From: Centrapalus pauciflorus
Taxonomy: Eukaryota; Streptophyta; Magnoliopsida; Asterales; Asteraceae
Length of the DNA stretch: 64,000 nt
Direction of reading: 5' to 3'
Assembly: GCA_020465985.1 (NCBI GenBank)
Contig: JAANYP010006994.1
Span: 19,255 to 83,254 of the forward strand
Shown here: positions 22,504 through 35,341 of the stretch, piece after piece
How positions within the stretch are numbered: position 1 is the stretch's first letter
Layout of the letters: every line of letters starts with the position of its first letter
The notes under the pieces: model-generated
Told to the model about the DNA's origin: nothing
Database searches by the model: none
What the model saw: the letters and a program-made list of their open reading frames with translations, nothing else
Program-made: the position numbers and the translations under genes

Positions 22504-23183
22504 TGTTGGTACACCCTGTGTGACGATAGCAGTCTAAGTGATCGAACATTTTGGTTTAAGTAATATTCAGAGTATTGAGTTTTAACGAGTGGTTGATATA
22601 CATGTTTATATATGTTTGATAGTTATTGATTGTATGTTTGAACTTGATGTAACGTTTTACAAGAAGTTCAAACATAAAGATCAAAGATAAAATCAAACAT
22701 AAGTTAAAAACATAAGTTTCAATACTAAGTTAATTATGTGAAAAGGTAAATTCGGAATCTCTAAGGACTAGGATTCGAATCTAGGTTAGATTCGAATGAG
22801 TCACTTAGGCAGATTCGAATGTGCTCACTTAGGCAGATTCGAGAGTGTCAGTGGGGACCAACTCGAATGGGCCTTGGGCCTGATTCGAGTTTGGCCCATG
22901 GCAGACTCGAATTAGCCTCTATAATTAGGGATAGACTCGAATAATTATTAGACTTTTTGCAGAATTCGAGAGAGATTAAGCAAAAGGCGATTTAGAGTTT
23001 ATCATCAGTGTTAGTGTTGTTTCGGAGAGAATCTTCTGGTAGGTGCGTTCTTGTGTAGTTCGTACAGCTCGTTGATAGTCTCCGTGTTTCTAGTGAGAGT
23101 TGTTACCGTCTACCCGTTAACGAGGATTCCGCACTCGTTGACGGTTCTGCGTCTAGATAGATCCGTAGTGTGTAGACCTTACA
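22504..23183 (+). repeat. 3' LTR of element A
   Basis: 680 bp, the same length as the 5' LTR, with about 10 substitutions and no indel seen by eye. Followed by the duplication TATAT (23184-23188). Confidence 0.96.
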
Positions 23184-23536
23184 TATATGTTTGATAATGT
23201 ATGTTTGATATTGATTGTATGTATGTTTGAACTTGGTGTAATAGATGTGAAACAATAAGTTCAAACATAAGTTCAAAGGTAAGTTCAAACATAAGTTCTA
23301 CGGTAAGTTCAAAGTATCTAGTTCGAACTTATAGAGGACAAGTTCTAAGGGCCTTGGGCTTAGTCGAACTTGTCCTGGGCAAGTTCGAACCAGGTGTTAT
23401 AATTAAGGGTTAATTCATTTTAGTTAACAACTTTTGGCAGAGCTTTGGCAGAATTCAAATTTGTATTAGTGCAGAGGCGATCTCGAACTTGCAAGGTGTT
23501 TTGAGAGTTTGTTTTTGGAGAGAATCACGTGTCGGG
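23184..23536 (+). repeat. 3' LTR of element B, right part
   Basis: Continues the B LTR from the point interrupted by A (TATATGTTTGATAATG) and runs to CACGTGTCGGG, where element C begins. The final part of the LTR, present at 2122-2261 in the intact copy, is missing to the right of C as well. One hairpin arm carries a mismatch (TTCTAAG instead of TTCGAAG). Confidence 0.93.
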
Positions 23537-24146
23537 TGTAAGGACTTCACAACACGGATCTATCTAGACGCGAGACCGTCAACGAGTGCGGAATCCTCGT
23601 TAACGGGTTGACGGAACAACTCTCACACGAAACACGGAGACTATCAACGAGCTGTACGAACTAACAAGAACGCACCTACTAGAAGATTCTCTCTGAAACA
23701 ACACTAAAACTTATGATAAACTCGAAATCTCCTTTTGCTTAATCTCTCTCGAATTCGGCAAAAATTCACTTAATGATTCGAGTCTATGCCTAATTATAAA
23801 GGCTAGCCCAAAGCCCATTCGAGTTTGTCCCCTCTGACACTCTCGAATCTGCCTACTGGAATACATTCGAATCTGCTATAGATTCGAATCTGATTAACTT
23901 GTGAATTCGAATTTAACCTAAATTCGACTTTCACATATTAAACCTGTATGAAACTTATGTTTTTAACTTATGTTTGATTTTATATTTGATCTTTATGTTT
24001 GAACTTCTTGTAATAGGTTACCTTAAGTTCAAACACACAATCAATAATAATTATCAAACATATATAAACACATATATATTAAATACTTGCTGATACCACA
24101 ATGTTGGATCACTTAGACTGCTATCATCACACAGGGTGTACCAACA
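23537..24146 (-). repeat. 3' LTR of element C
   Basis: 610 bp between TGTAAGG and CCAACA on the plus strand. It is shorter than the 680 bp of element A. One loss removes the distal arm of the GGGCCTTGGGC hairpin. Confidence 0.95.
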
Positions 24147-24148
24147 GA

Positions 24149-24157
24149 CTCCCCTTT
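24149..24157 (-). promoter_or_regulatory. polypurine tract of element C
   Basis: On the minus strand AAAGGGGAG then TC, immediately before the 3' LTR. Confidence 0.88.
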
Positions 24158-24204
24158 GACGATAGCTTCTAACAATTCACACATTTGATTAAGTACTTTG
24201 TTTA

Positions 24205-27200
24205 TTATTTATTCAAACTGCTGCCAGCATACAAACCCTTCTCAATACACACTCTAACTACATTTTCATACTTTCTAGCCTCACTATCCATATGAGTGTC
24301 GCTTGAGATCTTATGAGCATGCAGCACTTGAAGGTCATCTTTAGAAAGGTTTACCAGGTGAAGGGGATCGTAGACTCTAAGAATTACTTTTTCTTCAAAA
24401 TCTTCCATCACAACTTTTCCCGTTTCACTCTCCACATACCACCAGTTTAGGTTTTTCATGACGTCCTGTGGCATGGGCTTGAGTGGTACCTTTCTCAGAC
24501 ATCTCACTGGTCTGTATTGTATCTTCATCCATGGACGCCCAGTCAGAGGATCAATTCGAGAATGATCCATTACTCGTTTACCTATCCTCAGATTGAGGCG
24601 TTTGAACTTTCTCGACCTTCCTTCTTTTCTTATGATCTTGGCAATTATTTCAGCGTAAGGGTCATTGCAGATATTGGTTAGCTCCTTCCAAGCTAATGCC
24701 TTTATCTCAATCTTCGGCAAGGAGTTGAACACTTTCAGAGTTTTTCTGAGGTACTGGAGACCATCTTTTCTTTTGATTATGAATAGTTGCAATTCCTGAT
24801 CAAAGAACCAGCTCAATATGCTTCCGGATAGCTTTCCAGTACCCCGCACATGCATCTTCTTCTTCAACTCTAACTCCTTTTGCTCTGCCCTGAACCATAG
24901 TTTTCTTTTCTCTTCATTGGTAAGCTCTCTGGCAGGCTCTTCCCTTGATGAATCAACATTTAAAGCAGCATTAACTACTTCTACGTTAATCACATTATTT
25001 CCGTCTATCACATAAGTATCTGTGATTGGGTTTTGCTGAACGATGATCTCATTGGCTTCATCATCTTCATCAGCACACACTTCATCATCGGATTTCCAAT
25101 CTGTTATATCTCCGGGTACAAATTCCCCTTCTTCTAATTCCTCCATATCATCCTCAAAATCGAAGCCAAGGTCCATAGGGTCATCGTCGAGATCCATTAG
25201 TGCTTCAATCATCTCATTTATCTCCGACTCTGTGGCTTTGGATGAACTGGCCTCTCCTTCTACAGCTCCTGATTGACTCGGCTCCCCCTGAGTTCCAGCA
25301 TCCTGAGCAGCAGAAAAATCTACTGGCTCATTCCGTCTTTGCGTGCTGGGATCATTGCCATTGTCATCTTCATTATTATCATCATCATCCCTGCGCACTT
25401 CTACTTGATCACGGTAGGATGTCTCCCCCTGAGCCTTTATATTTTTCATTAATTGCTCAATCAGGGAGCGCATCGATCTTATTTCGGCTGCTTGATCAGC
25501 GACAAAAGTTTTCAGCTCTAAGTTATCTTCCTGAACCTTATCAACAGTCTTCTTCAGCTCGGCATTCTTGATATCTAGATTTGCATTATGCTTTTGTACC
25601 TCACCGAGAGCCGTTGTCAGGCCAAAGATTTGAATCTGCTGGAAGTCAACACTATCCTTTAGTGCCAAAAACCTTTGATTCTCTGCGTAGGTGGATGAGG
25701 TGGATGGAATGGATTGTATTGGGGTCGGAATTATGATTGATGGGATGTACGGTTCAAAAGGTGGTGGTGATGGTGGAGTGGTAGATTGAGTAGGTGGAGG
25801 TTGAGATATTTCAGGTTGTGCAGCTGAAGCTGAGGTAGCCCCCTGCATAAAACGATGGCGTTTTGCCCGTTGCCGATGCACCAGAGGTACTACTTCTTCC
25901 TCATCTTCATAATCTGAGTCCTCCGACTCCACTGTAGCTCTTTTCTTCCTTCTTTCATCCTCATTGACAACCAATCGTGATCCATATGTCCTAATTTGAA
26001 AGGACGGATCTGTAGTTACATTCTCTGGAGCCTCAACCTCAATCTCTTCCATATCTTCAGATTCAGTGGCTGAAGATGACATGTCATTACCTATTTGCTC
26101 CGGTTGATATTCATCAATTTCCCTAAGAATATCATCTTCTCCTTCCGGAGGCTCTAGCAATTCTCCAACTAACGCTGCTGATATTTCTTCATTGGCATTT
26201 CGACCAGCTTCCCAAATCTCATGCATTGTTTGACATAACTGATCGGATGTCGGAATAGGTACTGCTGGTGTACTTGAAGGTCCAGCTTCTTGTGCCTCTT
26301 GAGGTTGACTAGTCGAAGTCCTACTTGCCTGAGTTTGACTCGCTGCTGATCTTTGGCGTCTCCTCTATTGCTGAGTGCGCGGTTGTTGCTGTTGTTGTTG
26401 TGGCTGTCGAAGCTGAACTTCTACCTCACCTGCCCAATTGGCATTATCTGGTGCTACAAAGTTCTTGTCTATTACAGCTCCAAACAAAGGTCGCTCTATC
26501 GGGTCTGCTAACCTTCCTCTATGAGCAGAGCAGTCAGCAAAAATCCTTTTATCGATAACCGCTACACTTTGAATCTCATTAAGTTGCGGCAAATTTGGCA
26601 AGAAGTGCCTGATGAGCATCATCACGAAGCGGGGGTAAAGTAACAATCTTTCACGTTCCGGAGCAGTGATTTGATGAACAATCTCTGAAAAGAACATTTC
26701 TGAAAAACTGAAACGCCGATTATAAACCAATGCGATAATCCCTGACTGGATCTTCGATACAATATAATCAAATCCCGCTTTCTTGGCCGCAAAGAATACC
26801 ATGAACACATGAGCCAGAAATCTCCATTGCCCAATGAGTCCACTTTTCATATAGGATGCCTTAGTAAGATCCAAACTATAACCCATCCTCAGAAAGGCAG
26901 CCTGCCTAATATTTAAAGGAAAATCAATAGGTCCATTTTCTTCCTCCTGAGTTCCCAGCTGCAGAACTTGACGTAGTATATCAGCAGAAAATTCCAACGG
27001 CTGTCCTGCTATCCTTGTCCTTAGAACTGTTGGGGTGACGGTGCAATCAACTTGCAAATGTTCATAAAACTGCCGCACATAGGGAATAACGATTTGGATG
27101 TTATGGGATAATGCGAACGAAATCATAGACTCCACTAGGAAATCCATCATCTGTCGGAAGCCCTGCGCTTCAGGGATATTATGGTCAGGGGGAATGACCA

Positions 27201-27234
27201 TATTATGCTTTGGCACAAACACTCGATCCGCCAT
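24205..27234 (-). pseudogene. element C 3' ORF, one internal stop
   Basis: A 1010-codon frame interrupted only by TAG at 26365-26367, in the glutamine/arginine-rich linker. It splits into a 289-residue N-terminal domain (MADRVFVPKHN start; MMDFL, YVRQFYEHLQ, SGLIGQWRFL, YPRF) and a 720-codon remainder. The remainder holds acidic stretches, PLVHRQRAKRHRF, a proline-rich segment, a coiled coil of about 85 residues (QNQRFLALKD-like start, EEDNLELKTF), a second acidic stretch (WKSDDEVCADEDD) and the C-terminal domain (SWFFDQELQLF, LNWWYVESETG, VYDPLHLVNL). The start is the ATG two bases after a splice-acceptor-like GCAG. Sequence-internal evidence does not reveal a catalytic motif; a structural or nucleic-acid-related role is only a guess from the charge pattern. 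Confidence 0.92.
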
Positions 27235-27236
27235 GT

Positions 27237-27748
27237 CTGCACAATAGATAAAATATTAGAATTATTAAAAATGAATAAACTTGATTAAATTCAAATTTGT
27301 TTTATTTTGAACTTGTTTAAGTACAAAATCCAACACATATGACTTTCTACAAGTTTAATTAAATTTAAATTGAATAATTCAAATAAATTGACAAATTTGA
27401 ACAAACAGATTCGAAGTAACCCTTTTTCGAGTTTGATGACACATTCGAATATAATGACCTTCACGAGTTTAATGACAAACTCGAGACTGGTCATGAACAG
27501 ATTCGAAATCGTCGGCCCACATCATCACCAAAATCCATGATTTTAACCATTTTGGACTCAGAAAATCACATTCAGTAGCCCTACTAGGTTCTAATCAAAG
27601 ATTATTGCATTTAATTTGACTCTTTACCGGTCCAAACTTTGTAATTTTGAAAAACAAGTTTTCTACCAATAAACCATCAAAGTTCGGTGATTTTGGCTTA
27701 AATGGTGTATAAAACTACTCAAATCTTTTACAAACCAGTTGTTTATAC
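27237..27748 (-). other. predicted 5'-UTR intron of the 3' ORF (element C)
   Basis: Read on the minus strand: donor CTAG|GTATAA at 27748 and acceptor ATTGTGCAG ending at 27237, 512 bp. This matches the 507-bp interval in A with many substitutions inside. The predicted first exon (about 27875 down to 27749) has no ATG. Confidence 0.6.
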
Positions 27749-27904
27749 CTAGATCTATGAGTAGAATCGAAACCACACGTAAGAAACTCGACAAATAGTT
27801 GATTTTGTGAAAACGGTAAACTCGAGCAGATAGATTCGAAATCGCCAGATTGATTCGAGGGAACAGATTCGAAGACAGATGGAGTAATGACCAGTACTGT
27901 TAAC

Positions 27905-27913
27905 CTATTTATA
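27905..27913 (-). promoter_or_regulatory. TATA box of predicted internal promoter (element C)
   Basis: Minus-strand TATAAATAG in GGTATAAATAGGTTAACAG, identical in context to element A. Confidence 0.65.
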
Positions 27914-29076
27914 CCACCTACCTTCGAGTCTAATGACAGATTCGAATCAACCAACAGATTCGAGAACATCCAAATTCGAGTTTAACTTAAACTCGAATTC
28001 ACCCCTGAAATTTTGAAAATTTCGAAAATAAATTCAACTTTTTCAACTTTTTCAATCTTATTGTGTAACGGGATAAACTATGCCAAATCTTTTACCCTAA
28101 GCACAACATGTTCACGCAATGTTTATTTTATTCAACTATGAATGCACCCTCAGTAATTTTGACCTTTTTCCTAAGTAAAATAAAAATAAAAATAAAAATA
28201 AAAATAAAAATAAAAATAAGTAAAAGTAAAAATAGAATTTTAAAATTTTGAACAAAAATTTAACTTAGACTTAAACTACACTTATTAAAATTTACAACCT
28301 ATGCTAAACACTTAACAAAATATTTTTGACGAGTATAGTCAAAGAAAGGTTCAATCAGATAGCGGTGTCAGATACTCACTTTCAGTACTTATACTTTCAC
28401 ACTTTGGAATTTTTGATTCATTTGATTGTTTGGCGTGACATACCCATTTAGCCGATTGTCGGTATTTACCCCTTTAAACATGCTACATTTCGGAATATCC
28501 CTTGGCATTTTTATTTATCATGAAATTATCTTACGTGACTCAAACATAGACATACTTTTATGATCAAGGCATACATACAATGATTCTAACTTGTTGGTAT
28601 TTGCAAACTTTCTTTAAAAGACAAACATCGGACACAGGTCTGTATTTTCATACAACAAAGTGTCTTAGTTTGACTTAAGGTTTATTTTTAAAGCTAGCAA
28701 GACAGCGGTGACAGGTCTGTACCGACGTACAACAAAGAGACTTATCTTGCTAACCCGAATCAAAACAGATGCAACAGGTCTGTACTTACGTACAACAGAG
28801 TTACATGTTTTTGACTCTCAATTCCTTATGATTTTTCTATGCTTTCTATTTTTAGATGTATTTGATGTTGCTATACATCCCCAGAAAGTTTGCATACCTC
28901 ATTTAGACTCAAAGTTTGTATGTCTTGTATATAAAAATTAAGACCGATTGGTCATACATCTAAGTTAGTGACACATTTGACTTTTTTCTTGAATATTTTA
29001 TTAGCCTTGAGACTTACTCGAAAAAAGAAAGCATTACTACAGCTATAAAAGGAAATAAACTACTACTAAGGTCAAA
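27914..29076 (-). other. non-coding spacer of element C
   Basis: Contains the A/T low-complexity tract (about 28165-28245, AAATA units on the plus strand) and the triple repeat (28630-28795). It lacks about 300 bp near 29014, including the purine-rich stretch found in A, B and F. No gene seen. Confidence 0.8.
28630..28795 (-). repeat. triple direct repeat around ACAGACCTGT (element C)
   Basis: Plus-strand units containing ACAGGTCTGT lie at 28630-28655, 28707-28732 and 28770-28795. On the coding strand the order and flanks match element A. Confidence 0.9.
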
Positions 29077-32000
29077 TTACTCTGGGTTGCGCATTCAATT
29101 TAGTTGAATCAAATATTCAAACCGTGACTTATCAAAAGCTTTGGTAAATAAATCAGCATTATTATCGTCCGTTGCCACTTTTACCAATTTGATTAAGTTC
29201 TTTTCAGCACAATCACGAATAAAATGATGCCTTATGTCTATGTGCTTTGTTTTACTGTGTTTAACTGGATTATTTGTTATAGTGATTGTAGATTGGTTAT
29301 CTATCCTAATTGGAGTTTGAGAGTAAGCCAAACCGTAATCCCGCAATTGTTGTTGTATCCACAGAACCTGTGAGCAGCAACTAACAGCAGCAACATACTC
29401 GTCCTAGCACGTTGACACGGCTACCGACGTCTGTTTCTTGCATTGCCAGGAAACCAGTCTTCCTCCTAGGAATTGACAACCTGCAGTTGTTGATTTGCGC
29501 GTCAAGCTGCATCCTCCGTAGTCAGAATCCGTGAACGCCTCCAACTCTAGATCTCCCTCCGCGTGATACCAAAGTCCCAGCTTCGGTTTCGACTTGAGGT
29601 ATCGTAGAATCCGCTTCACAGCTTTCATGTGCCTCTCCTTCGGAATAGCTTGAAACCTAGCACAAATACACACAGCAAACATGATGTCAGGTCTTGAAGC
29701 AGTTAAATACATAAGTGATCCAATCATGGCCCGATATGACGTCGGATCCACATCGGTATCACTTTCAGTACCCGGTCCGAGATTGTGATTCACTTGAATC
29801 GGCGTGCTGATATGGGCAGTCAGTTTCGTTCCTTCCATCCCAAAGCGTTCCAATATGTCATAGACATACTTCGTCTGATGGATAAACATACCTTCCTTCT
29901 TCTGGTCAACTTGTAACCCCAAAAAGAAATTTAACTCTCCCATTGCACTCATCTCGAATTTCGACTTCATCACCTTCTCGAAATCTTTGCACATTTGTTC
30001 GTCTGATGATCCAAAAATGATATCGTCGACGTACACTTGTACCAAGATGAAGTGTTCTCCCTTTCTCTTAACGAACAGCGTACTATCTATCCTACCCCTT
30101 TCAAACCCGTTCTCTAATAAATGGTAGGATAAAGTCTCTTACCACACCCTTGGTGCTTGATGCAATCCATACAAAGCCTTATCTAATCGATATACTCTGT
30201 CTGGATATTTTGGATCTGTAAATCCAGGTGGCTGTTCTACATACACCAGCTCCTTCACTTTCCCATAGAGGAAAGCACTCTTAACATCTAGTTGATATAC
30301 CTTGAAGCCCTTGAAGGAAGCAAAAGCTAGAAACAACCTAATGGCTTCCAGCCTAGCTACTGGCGCAAACACCTAATTGTAATCGATTCCCTCCTCTTGG
30401 TTGAAACCCTTTATAACTAACCTAGCCTTGTTGCGAGTGACTATACCCCGATCGTCTCTTTTGCACTTAAAAACCCATTTGGTTCCTATGGCAATTTCCC
30501 CTCGAGGTAATGGAACTAACTCCCACACTTCTAGTTTCCTAAACTGAGAGAGTTCTTCCTGCATCGCTTCAACCTAGGAGTTATCCTTTAGTGCCATTTG
30601 CACATTATTCGGCTCTACTTGCGAGATAAAACAAGAATAAAGGTAGGTATGATATGCCTCGGAGTCGTTTATCATTGACAACAACACAGTGTTGTTATTT
30701 AAACTACTCCTAGTCCTCACACCCTCGTTAGGATTTCCTATGATGCTATCTATAGGATGGTTCTTGTTGATCCTAGAGGTCTCTATCTCGTCAACTCTAA
30801 GATTATCTCCTAAGTTAGATCCAATTTCACCTAATGGGGGAACATCCTCAGATTCTACATTTTCCTCCTCATGGACATTTTCCTCAGAGTTGGAATTTGC
30901 TGCCTGAGTCTGATTCTCAGTTGAAGGTGCTTCTGGATCAGTAACTTCTGGAGATCCATCTTCAGTCAAAGTAGGCTCGGATGTGGATTGAAATGTAGTC
31001 CTCGGAAAGGTATGACCTTCGTCATTCAGATGCAACGTCGCCATGTCCTTTTCGATTGTACCTGCATTTTCATCCAAAGGAATGTTAAATGACTCAAACA
31101 ATTTATCATAGTCAAATATCCATTCCGGACCTGTTTGGGGTTCATGTATAACTTGTGACTTCATTGTTATACACAATTTACACCGTACCATTCGTTTTGT
31201 TAAAAACCCGTTTGTTTGGTGAGTTCGGCACATAACCTAGGAAGTATCCTTCGTCACCCTTTTCACCAAACTTAGGTTGATGTTTTGTTCGCAGCAAAGT
31301 ACATGGTACCCCAAACGGTTCGAAGCCAGTTAAATTAGGTGGCCGTTTATTCAAAATTTCATAACAGGTTTTGTTCAAAGATTTGACATTTAGGACCCGG
31401 TTTAAAATATGACATGCGGTATTCACTGCCTCCCCCCAAAACATGGTAGGAAGCTTTGAATCCGAAAGCATAGTCCTAGCTGCCTCAATCAATGTCCTGT
31501 TTTTACGTTCGGCCACCCCATTTTGTTGAGGCTCATATGGTGCACTAAATTGATGCACTATGCCCTTTGATATGCAATATACACCAATTACAGTGTTTTT
31601 AAATTCTGCTCCTTTATCACTACGTAGCCTTTTAAACCGTGTTCCATAGGAATTCTCCACTTGGTCTAAGAACCCGATGAGCTTGGAAGCCGTCTCGTCC
31701 TTTGTACCTAGAAAGAAAACCCATGAAAATCGTGAGAAATCATCAGTGATAACTAAACAATACCAACTACCTCCTATACTCCTTTTGTTGATTGGTCCGA
31801 AGAGATCCATGTGCAACAAATCGAATGTAGAGGTTATGGAGTTCTGAGTCTTGGACTTGTGTGCCTTCTTATGTTGTTTGGCCTTCGTGCATGGTAGACA
31901 CTTGTCCTCGAACTGAAAACTCTTCATAGGCACACCTTGCACCAATCCATTTTTCGTTATATAGTTCATTTTTCTTAGGTGCAAATGTGCCATGCGTCTG

Positions 32001-32464
32001 TGCCACAACACTGATTCCGTCTCCGAAGCTTTGGATAACAAACAGATTGGCCCCATCGATGTCTCCGGCTTGTTCATATCAAGCATGTACAAGTCATTCT
32101 TCCTTGGTGCCCGCATCAATATCCATTCTTCAGGAATCTTGAACCCCGGTTTTAGCACTAACGCTTCAGTATCAGTGAACAACACAGAATTCTTCTTGTC
32201 ACAGATTTGACATACACTAATGAGATTGTGAACAAGTTTATCAACGTGATAAACTTGATCCAACTTGATCGTCCCATTAGTGACCACTCCGGTACCCGTG
32301 ATGTTTCCTCCTTTATTTCCCGCGAATGATACAAATCCCTGATTCCCACCCTTGAAGTCTGTAAGGAGACTTCTTTCCCCTGTCATGTGCCTGGAGCATC
32401 CACTGTCGATGAACCATTTGTTGTTTGGACCTGTGGTAATCTCCTGCACATGAAAGAAAATAGG
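29077..32464 (-). pseudogene. pol: element C pol, broken
   Basis: The same domain order as element A: protease IDSGCSRHMTG, GAG-pre-integrase, integrase with HMDLFGP, RSDKGAEF (catalytic D kept, N changed to K) and NGVAERKNRT, then linker, RT with YVDD (near 30030) and RNase H, ending NPE at 29077. Damage: a stop after NKTNGTV (31178), a 2-bp deletion near 31147 that shifts the frame, and stops at 30574, 30373, about 30139, 29404 and 29095. Several are Trp or Gln codons turned into stops by single C:G to T:A type changes, as expected of methylated, silenced DNA. Confidence 0.94.
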
Positions 32465-35341
32465 TTAGTTATCACGGGGAACCCAAGCCATAACTGACTT
32501 GGTTATACCATTCTCGTCCACATACTGAAAATCTTTCAAATACCCATCTCGCCTTTCAGGTGACTTGGGTCGTTGAACAGGATTTTGTTGTGGTGCCGAG
32601 TGATGTAAATTCACTCTCTGCCTTTGAGTAGGCATTTGTTGTGGAGCTCTTGAATAATTCTGATTATATTGCATTTCAGATTGAGATCCTTGAGCTCTAA
32701 CCGGTGTGTGATGTCCAATAGGAGTGTGTGACCTAACTGGAGTGTAAGCTCTGCTAGGTGTTGTGCTCCTATATTGTTGTTGAGGACAAGACCTAGATTG
32801 ATTAACGACTCGATTCGGTGAATTAGTCCTAACCACTTCTTTTGGTCCAACCTTTACTGGTAATTGTTTCACAACTTGTTTTGGTGTAGCCTACACAGTT
32901 TTCTCGGTAATTTGAGAGCTACTAGTGCTTGCCACACTTGCTGAGGGCTTAACAGATGTTGGCTTCCCCGTCTTAGGTGTAACTTCAGTTTTCCTAAGCG
33001 GCCAATTAGAAGCAACATGCCCCTTTTCATGACATCTAAAGCAGGACATCATGTCTATGGACTTCTTGTGTGTGCCCTTAGTCTTAGGTGTCTCACTTGT
33101 GTCCTAATCTTTTTGAATATCTATTGTGACTGGTTCATCGTCCTGATCATTAAAATCAAGTTTATGTTTTCCTGCAGGTGTTTCACTAGAGGAAGACACA
33201 AATTTGACTTTATTAACCTTGACGGTTGTATCACTCATCTTAGGTGTGTTTTCTTTTATAGGCTCACATACTGGTGCATGTAATTCCTCTAAGTCTACTG
33301 AGTTCTCAGTTTTCTCCTGAGGTTGAGGGACATAGTTGGCATTAAAAGGTGGAGGAATCTCATGAAATCCTAGACCTACTGACTTTTTAGATTGGCGTTG
33401 AGCATCTAAAACTTTCCCTAGGTTCAGACTTGAGTTCCTAAACTTTTCTAGCTTACTATTAGCCTCTGCTACCTTCACCTTAGTTTCAGCTAGCTCTACT
33501 TCTTTGATCTTAAGATCTTTGGTCAAAGCCTCTACATGCTCATACATCAGTTCTAATCTAACGCACTGCTCACTCAGCTTGCCTTTTAGAACTATGACAT
33601 CTTGTGCATCAGCTTTAAGCTTGTCCTTAAGATCTTGCTTAATGTCATTCAGGCTAGCATTATCAGATTTTAAAGACTCATTTTGAGCAGTTATGTTTTT
33701 ATGTGATTCTAATACTTGATTCAACCTATCGTTAGAAGTAACACATAACATACATAATTCATGAAAAAGAGAGTAGTTCAGACTAACATTTGTGTTATCG
33801 GATTCCACGTTGGCCATTTGAGCGGCAAACTCCAGAAGCGTCTGATCATTCGACTTCTCCACCCACATCGGACTGCTGTCCCTTGTGGTCTTCTCTTCCC
33901 CTTCAGATCCATTCTCAGTGACTTCAGCCATGAAGGCTCTAGCATTAGACTCCGGATGTGAGATCCAGTCGTATGTACCATCCAGCTATCTGTCTGATGT
34001 GACGTTTGATAATAGACCAGCTAGATTGGCTTGACCAGAAGATGAACTCGGAAGGTATCGCTGTTGAGACTGATTCTGAAACTGTCCATGATGCTGATTC
34101 TGCCCTTGATATGTATCTACCTTCGGTCTCTGACATTCTCTGGCGAAGTGTCCCAGACCTTGACAATTGTAGCATTTGACTTTGGACTTATCAAAGCCAA
34201 TCCCCTTATTATTCATAGTCAGATTCCTCCCAGTCCGTTTGATGAATCTTTTAACCCGTTGGGTTACCATGGCCAATTGCCATTTGAGATCCATTTCCAA
34301 AAGATCGTCAGGGTCTACCTGATCATAGTCTTCATCCCAGAGTGCAGGATCGTTTATTTTCCCCTGAACGCTGTTTCCATACGCGGCCACAAATGACGCA
34401 AGCAAGTTCAAATGTTCTTCGGCCGATTTAGCGCTCATGGGCATCTTAGAGTAGCCCTGAGATGTTGATGCCTGTGCTGCTTGAGGTTGCTGTTCTTCCG
34501 ATCTTCTCAACCCTAAGAACGCTCTATTCAGTGTGTCATCACTCTCCACTGGTGACGACGTTTCTCCGGTGAAAAACGCTGTAGCAGTCTTCAGATCAGC
34601 TGCGGCTGAAGGTTTTGTTGATTTTCCAAAATACATGGCTGGATTTTGGACTTGTTCATAATCCGTTTCGGCCTTCAGTAGCTCGAAATGATATGCACGC
34701 AACGTTCCCACTATATCCTCCAATGATTGAGTATAGTACTTATCGTCATTAAGCTTAATCATGGCCACATACATCGCCCATTTGGCTGGTAAGGCATCAA
34801 GGAGCTTATTGTTCTTTTCTGTGTCATTATACTCAATGTCGTGACTTTCAAGCTCCATCAACTGATGATAAAAGCGGGTGATGGTATCGTCCAGCTGTTC
34901 ATCCTTCAAAGCCTTGAAAATAGCAAACTGCTGTTTCAACAACTCCATGCGCTTCCTTCGAACCCTCGGATTACCCTCACACCTCTTTTCCAGCGTTTCC
35001 CAAAGTTCCTTCGATGTTTTTTGAGTGCGAAATGTGTGTAGTATATCCTGAGGCAAAGCCATTCGAATAATCGAGAAAGCTCTGTTCTCGGCTTCATATA
35101 GTTTCTTATCATCTTCCTTCATCATTTGGTATGATAAGACTCTTTGACGACCTTCAACTTCGGAGATAGGTGGAATGTATCCTTCGTCAATACATACCCA
35201 CATTCGCATGTCGTTGAAACGCACAAAATCGGCAAACCTATCTTTCCACCAATAATAATCTTCGAGTTTCATCAGCTTAGGCGGAGTATTAGCCTTTCCG
35301 ACATCATGATCCATTTCTAGAAACTTTTGAAGATTTGACAT
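32465..35341 (-). pseudogene. gag: element C gag, three in-frame stops
   Basis: A single frame of 959 codons including the natural TAA (32465-32467), with in-frame stops at 33986-33988, 33104-33106 and 32891-32893 and no frameshift. It carries the UBN2-like region, zinc knuckle [14 protein letters not shown], a coiled coil (33500-33780), a second knuckle whose last cysteine is altered (CFRCHEKGHVASNW), the TPVRSHTPI basic tail and the WVPRDN end. The start ATG at 35341-35339 matches element A. Confidence 0.94.

Larger units (their letters stand above)
9680..23183 (+). mobile_element. Element A: full-length Ty1/copia (Sirevirus-like), 13.5 kb
   Basis: Complete structure with 680-bp LTRs at both ends, primer site, leader, gag, pol, spacer, 3' ORF and PPT. 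It is flanked by the 5-bp duplication TATAT (9675-9679 and 23184-23188). It is inserted in the 3' LTR of element B, whose sequence rejoins exactly when A and one duplication are removed. I count about 10 differences between the two LTRs by eye (about 1.5%), which makes it the youngest element here. Even so, gag, pol and the 3' ORF each carry stops and frameshifts, so it could move now only with proteins supplied by another copy. Confidence 0.96.
1666..23536 (+). mobile_element. Element B: Ty1/copia (Sirevirus-like), internally deleted
   Basis: This is a plus-strand copia element starting TGTTAGTGC. The order seen is a full LTR (1666-2261), a second truncated LTR (2266-2613), an RT-RNase H pseudogene, a non-coding spacer, a 3' ORF pseudogene, a PPT, and a 3' LTR (9571-9679 plus 23184-23536). 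Leader, gag, protease and integrase are missing. The 3' LTR is split by element A (9680-23183, with 5-bp duplication TATAT). It is then cut off at 23536 by element C, so its last ~60 bases and its right target duplication are not visible. Confidence 0.9.

Noticed and set aside
24818..25571. Plus-strand serine-rich open frames
   Set aside because: They are antisense shadows of the acidic and coiled-coil parts of the element C 3' ORF, which lies on the minus strand and is homologous to A, B and F.
30689..30907. Plus-strand frame, also seen antisense at 15451-15669
   Set aside because: Antisense of the acidic integrase-RT linker; its apparent conservation follows from the coding strand.
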